Shown here: positions 39,189 through 39,865 of the stretch, piece after piece | Layout: each line of letters opens with the position of its first letter | Numbering within the stretch: the stretch's first letter is position 1 | Assembly: GCA_004554085.1 (NCBI GenBank) | Contig: SFNY01000033.1 | Location: forward strand, 1-39,865 | Origin: Clostridiales bacterium | GTDB lineage: Bacteria > Bacillota > Clostridia > Christensenellales > Aristaeellaceae | DNA: 39,865 bases | Direction: 5' to 3' | The notes under the pieces: model-generated | The model's database searches: none | The model's input: the letters and a program-made list of their open reading frames with translations, nothing else | Told to the model about the DNA's origin: nothing | Program-made: the position numbers and the translations under genes

Positions 39189-39865
39189 GCGTCTCCTCCG
39201 CAGCGACGGGCACATCGATGGCCTCCTCTTCCTCCGGCTCCACGGGCACGGTCTCCACGGCGGCCTTCGGCAGCACCAGCTCCACCCTGCGGTGGAGGTT
39301 GACCACCTCGAACCTGCGGTCGCAGTCGCCGCGCTCGCCGTCCAGCGTCCACTCCACGTCGCTCTCGGTCTCGATGGTCAGCCGGTCGGCGGTGAAGAAG
39401 TGGATCATGTCGCAGGGCAGGTCGGAGCTGCGCAGCGCAAGCAGGATGCGCATCAGCTCGCTGGGCAGTCTGGGGTTCTTGACGAGCATGACCTCGAACA
39501 GGCCGTCATTCAGGCGCACCAGATCCCGGTCGAGCTTGAGGATGCCGCCCACGGAGATGGAATTCGTCACCGCGCAGAACAGGAATTCGCCCTCGACCAC
39601 CCGGTCGTCGCACTCCACGCGCATGCGGATGGGCTTCAGGCTGGGCAGATCCTGAATGCCCTCGAGTATGTAGGCCAGGTGTCCCAGCAGGTTCTTCGCC
39701 AGCTGGGGCGTGGTGTAGGACGTGCGGGCGAAGGCCCCGCAGGAGGCGGTGTAGATGAACTGGCGACCGTTGAAGCTGCCCAGGTCGAAGCGGATGCCCT
39801 CGCCGTCCACCGCGTCCTTCGCGGCCTGCATGACGTCTGTGGACAGGCCCAGGCTGTTGGCGTAG
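39163..39865 (-). CDS. Diacylglycerol/lipid kinase, C-terminal part (runs off right edge)
   Basis: The C-terminal 233 residues of a DagK/YegS-type lipid kinase. The visible start YANSLGLS is the end of the GTxNDxANSLGLS nucleotide/substrate motif; FIYTASCGAFARTSYTTPQLAKNLLGHLAYILEG and LFCAVTNSISVGGILKLDRDLVRLNDGLFEVMLVKN follow the family. The tail after LPKAA is Glu/Val/Pro-rich and low in complexity, unlike typical DagK. The catalytic N-terminal half lies outside the window. It overlaps queH, so they are co-transcribed. Confidence 0.9.
   Translation of the reverse strand, partial: YANSLGLSTDVMQAAKDAVDGEGIRFDLGSFNGRQFIYTASCGAFARTSYTTPQLAKNLLGHLAYILEGIQDLPSLKPIRMRVECDDRVVEGEFLFCAVTNSISVGGILKLDRDLVRLNDGLFEVMLVKNPRLPSELMRILLALRSSDLPCDMIHFFTADRLTIETESDVEWTLDGERGDCDRRFEVVNLHRRVELVLPKAAVETVPVEPEEEEAIDVPVAAEETHAEDQLPD

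Overview
The window looks like a chromosome segment of a GC-rich, spore-forming, uncultured Clostridia member (Firmicutes). The evidence is a sporulation sigma factor of the SigG type, strong AGGAGG ribosome binding sites, sigma-A promoters with 16-18 base spacers, a type III glutamine synthetase, DUF1846 and QueH. The genus cannot be read from the sequence. No rRNA, tRNA or CRISPR array was seen.

Positions 1-4635 are the end of a prophage or integrative element, all on the minus strand. In transcription order they hold a truncated tail-type protein with a carbohydrate-binding end, a holin, an NlpC/P60 endolysin, a helix-turn-helix zinc-cluster protein, a SHOCT-like small protein and two tandem large serine recombinases; the second recombinase runs off the left edge. 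From 4641 to about 5035 there is AT-richer DNA carrying the 3' end of a broken plus-strand gene (DUF499-like ATPase) and two hairpins. It abuts a MATE efflux gene that has lost its 5' end. Three broken genes within 700 bases mark a recombination scar or an assembly join.

From 6.2 kb onward the order is ordinary core chromosome: tRNA modification (tcdA, ttcA); a secreted peptidoglycan-binding protein; a divergent cluster with all five enzymes from aspartate to threonine (thrC-thrB-ACT protein on minus, hom-lysC-asd on plus) driven by overlapping divergent promoters; DUF1846 plus flavin reductase; sigG; a parvulin foldase lipoprotein; a fruK-ktrB-ktrA operon; a HAD phosphatase; a five-repeat Big2 surface protein; a 95-residue unknown plus RadC; glnN; nadE; rpiB; a secreted protein plus an SsuABC/NMT1-type ABC importer; birA; queH; and a diacylglycerol kinase cut by the right edge.

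The most unusual signal is a repeated, highly structured non-coding element present twice on the plus strand, at 18557-18843 and 24795-25326. The copies share about 170 nearly identical 5' bases, a conserved 3' part, a terminator-like hairpin and a conserved outer flank. The second copy has a 251-base insertion in one hairpin loop. That insertion is built from further versions of the same stem-loop unit whose primary sequence has changed while the pairing is kept. This points to a modular structured RNA rather than a coding sequence or a simple repeat. Repetitive terminator hairpins (GCTGTCTC family) and REP-like palindromes are also scattered between the core genes.
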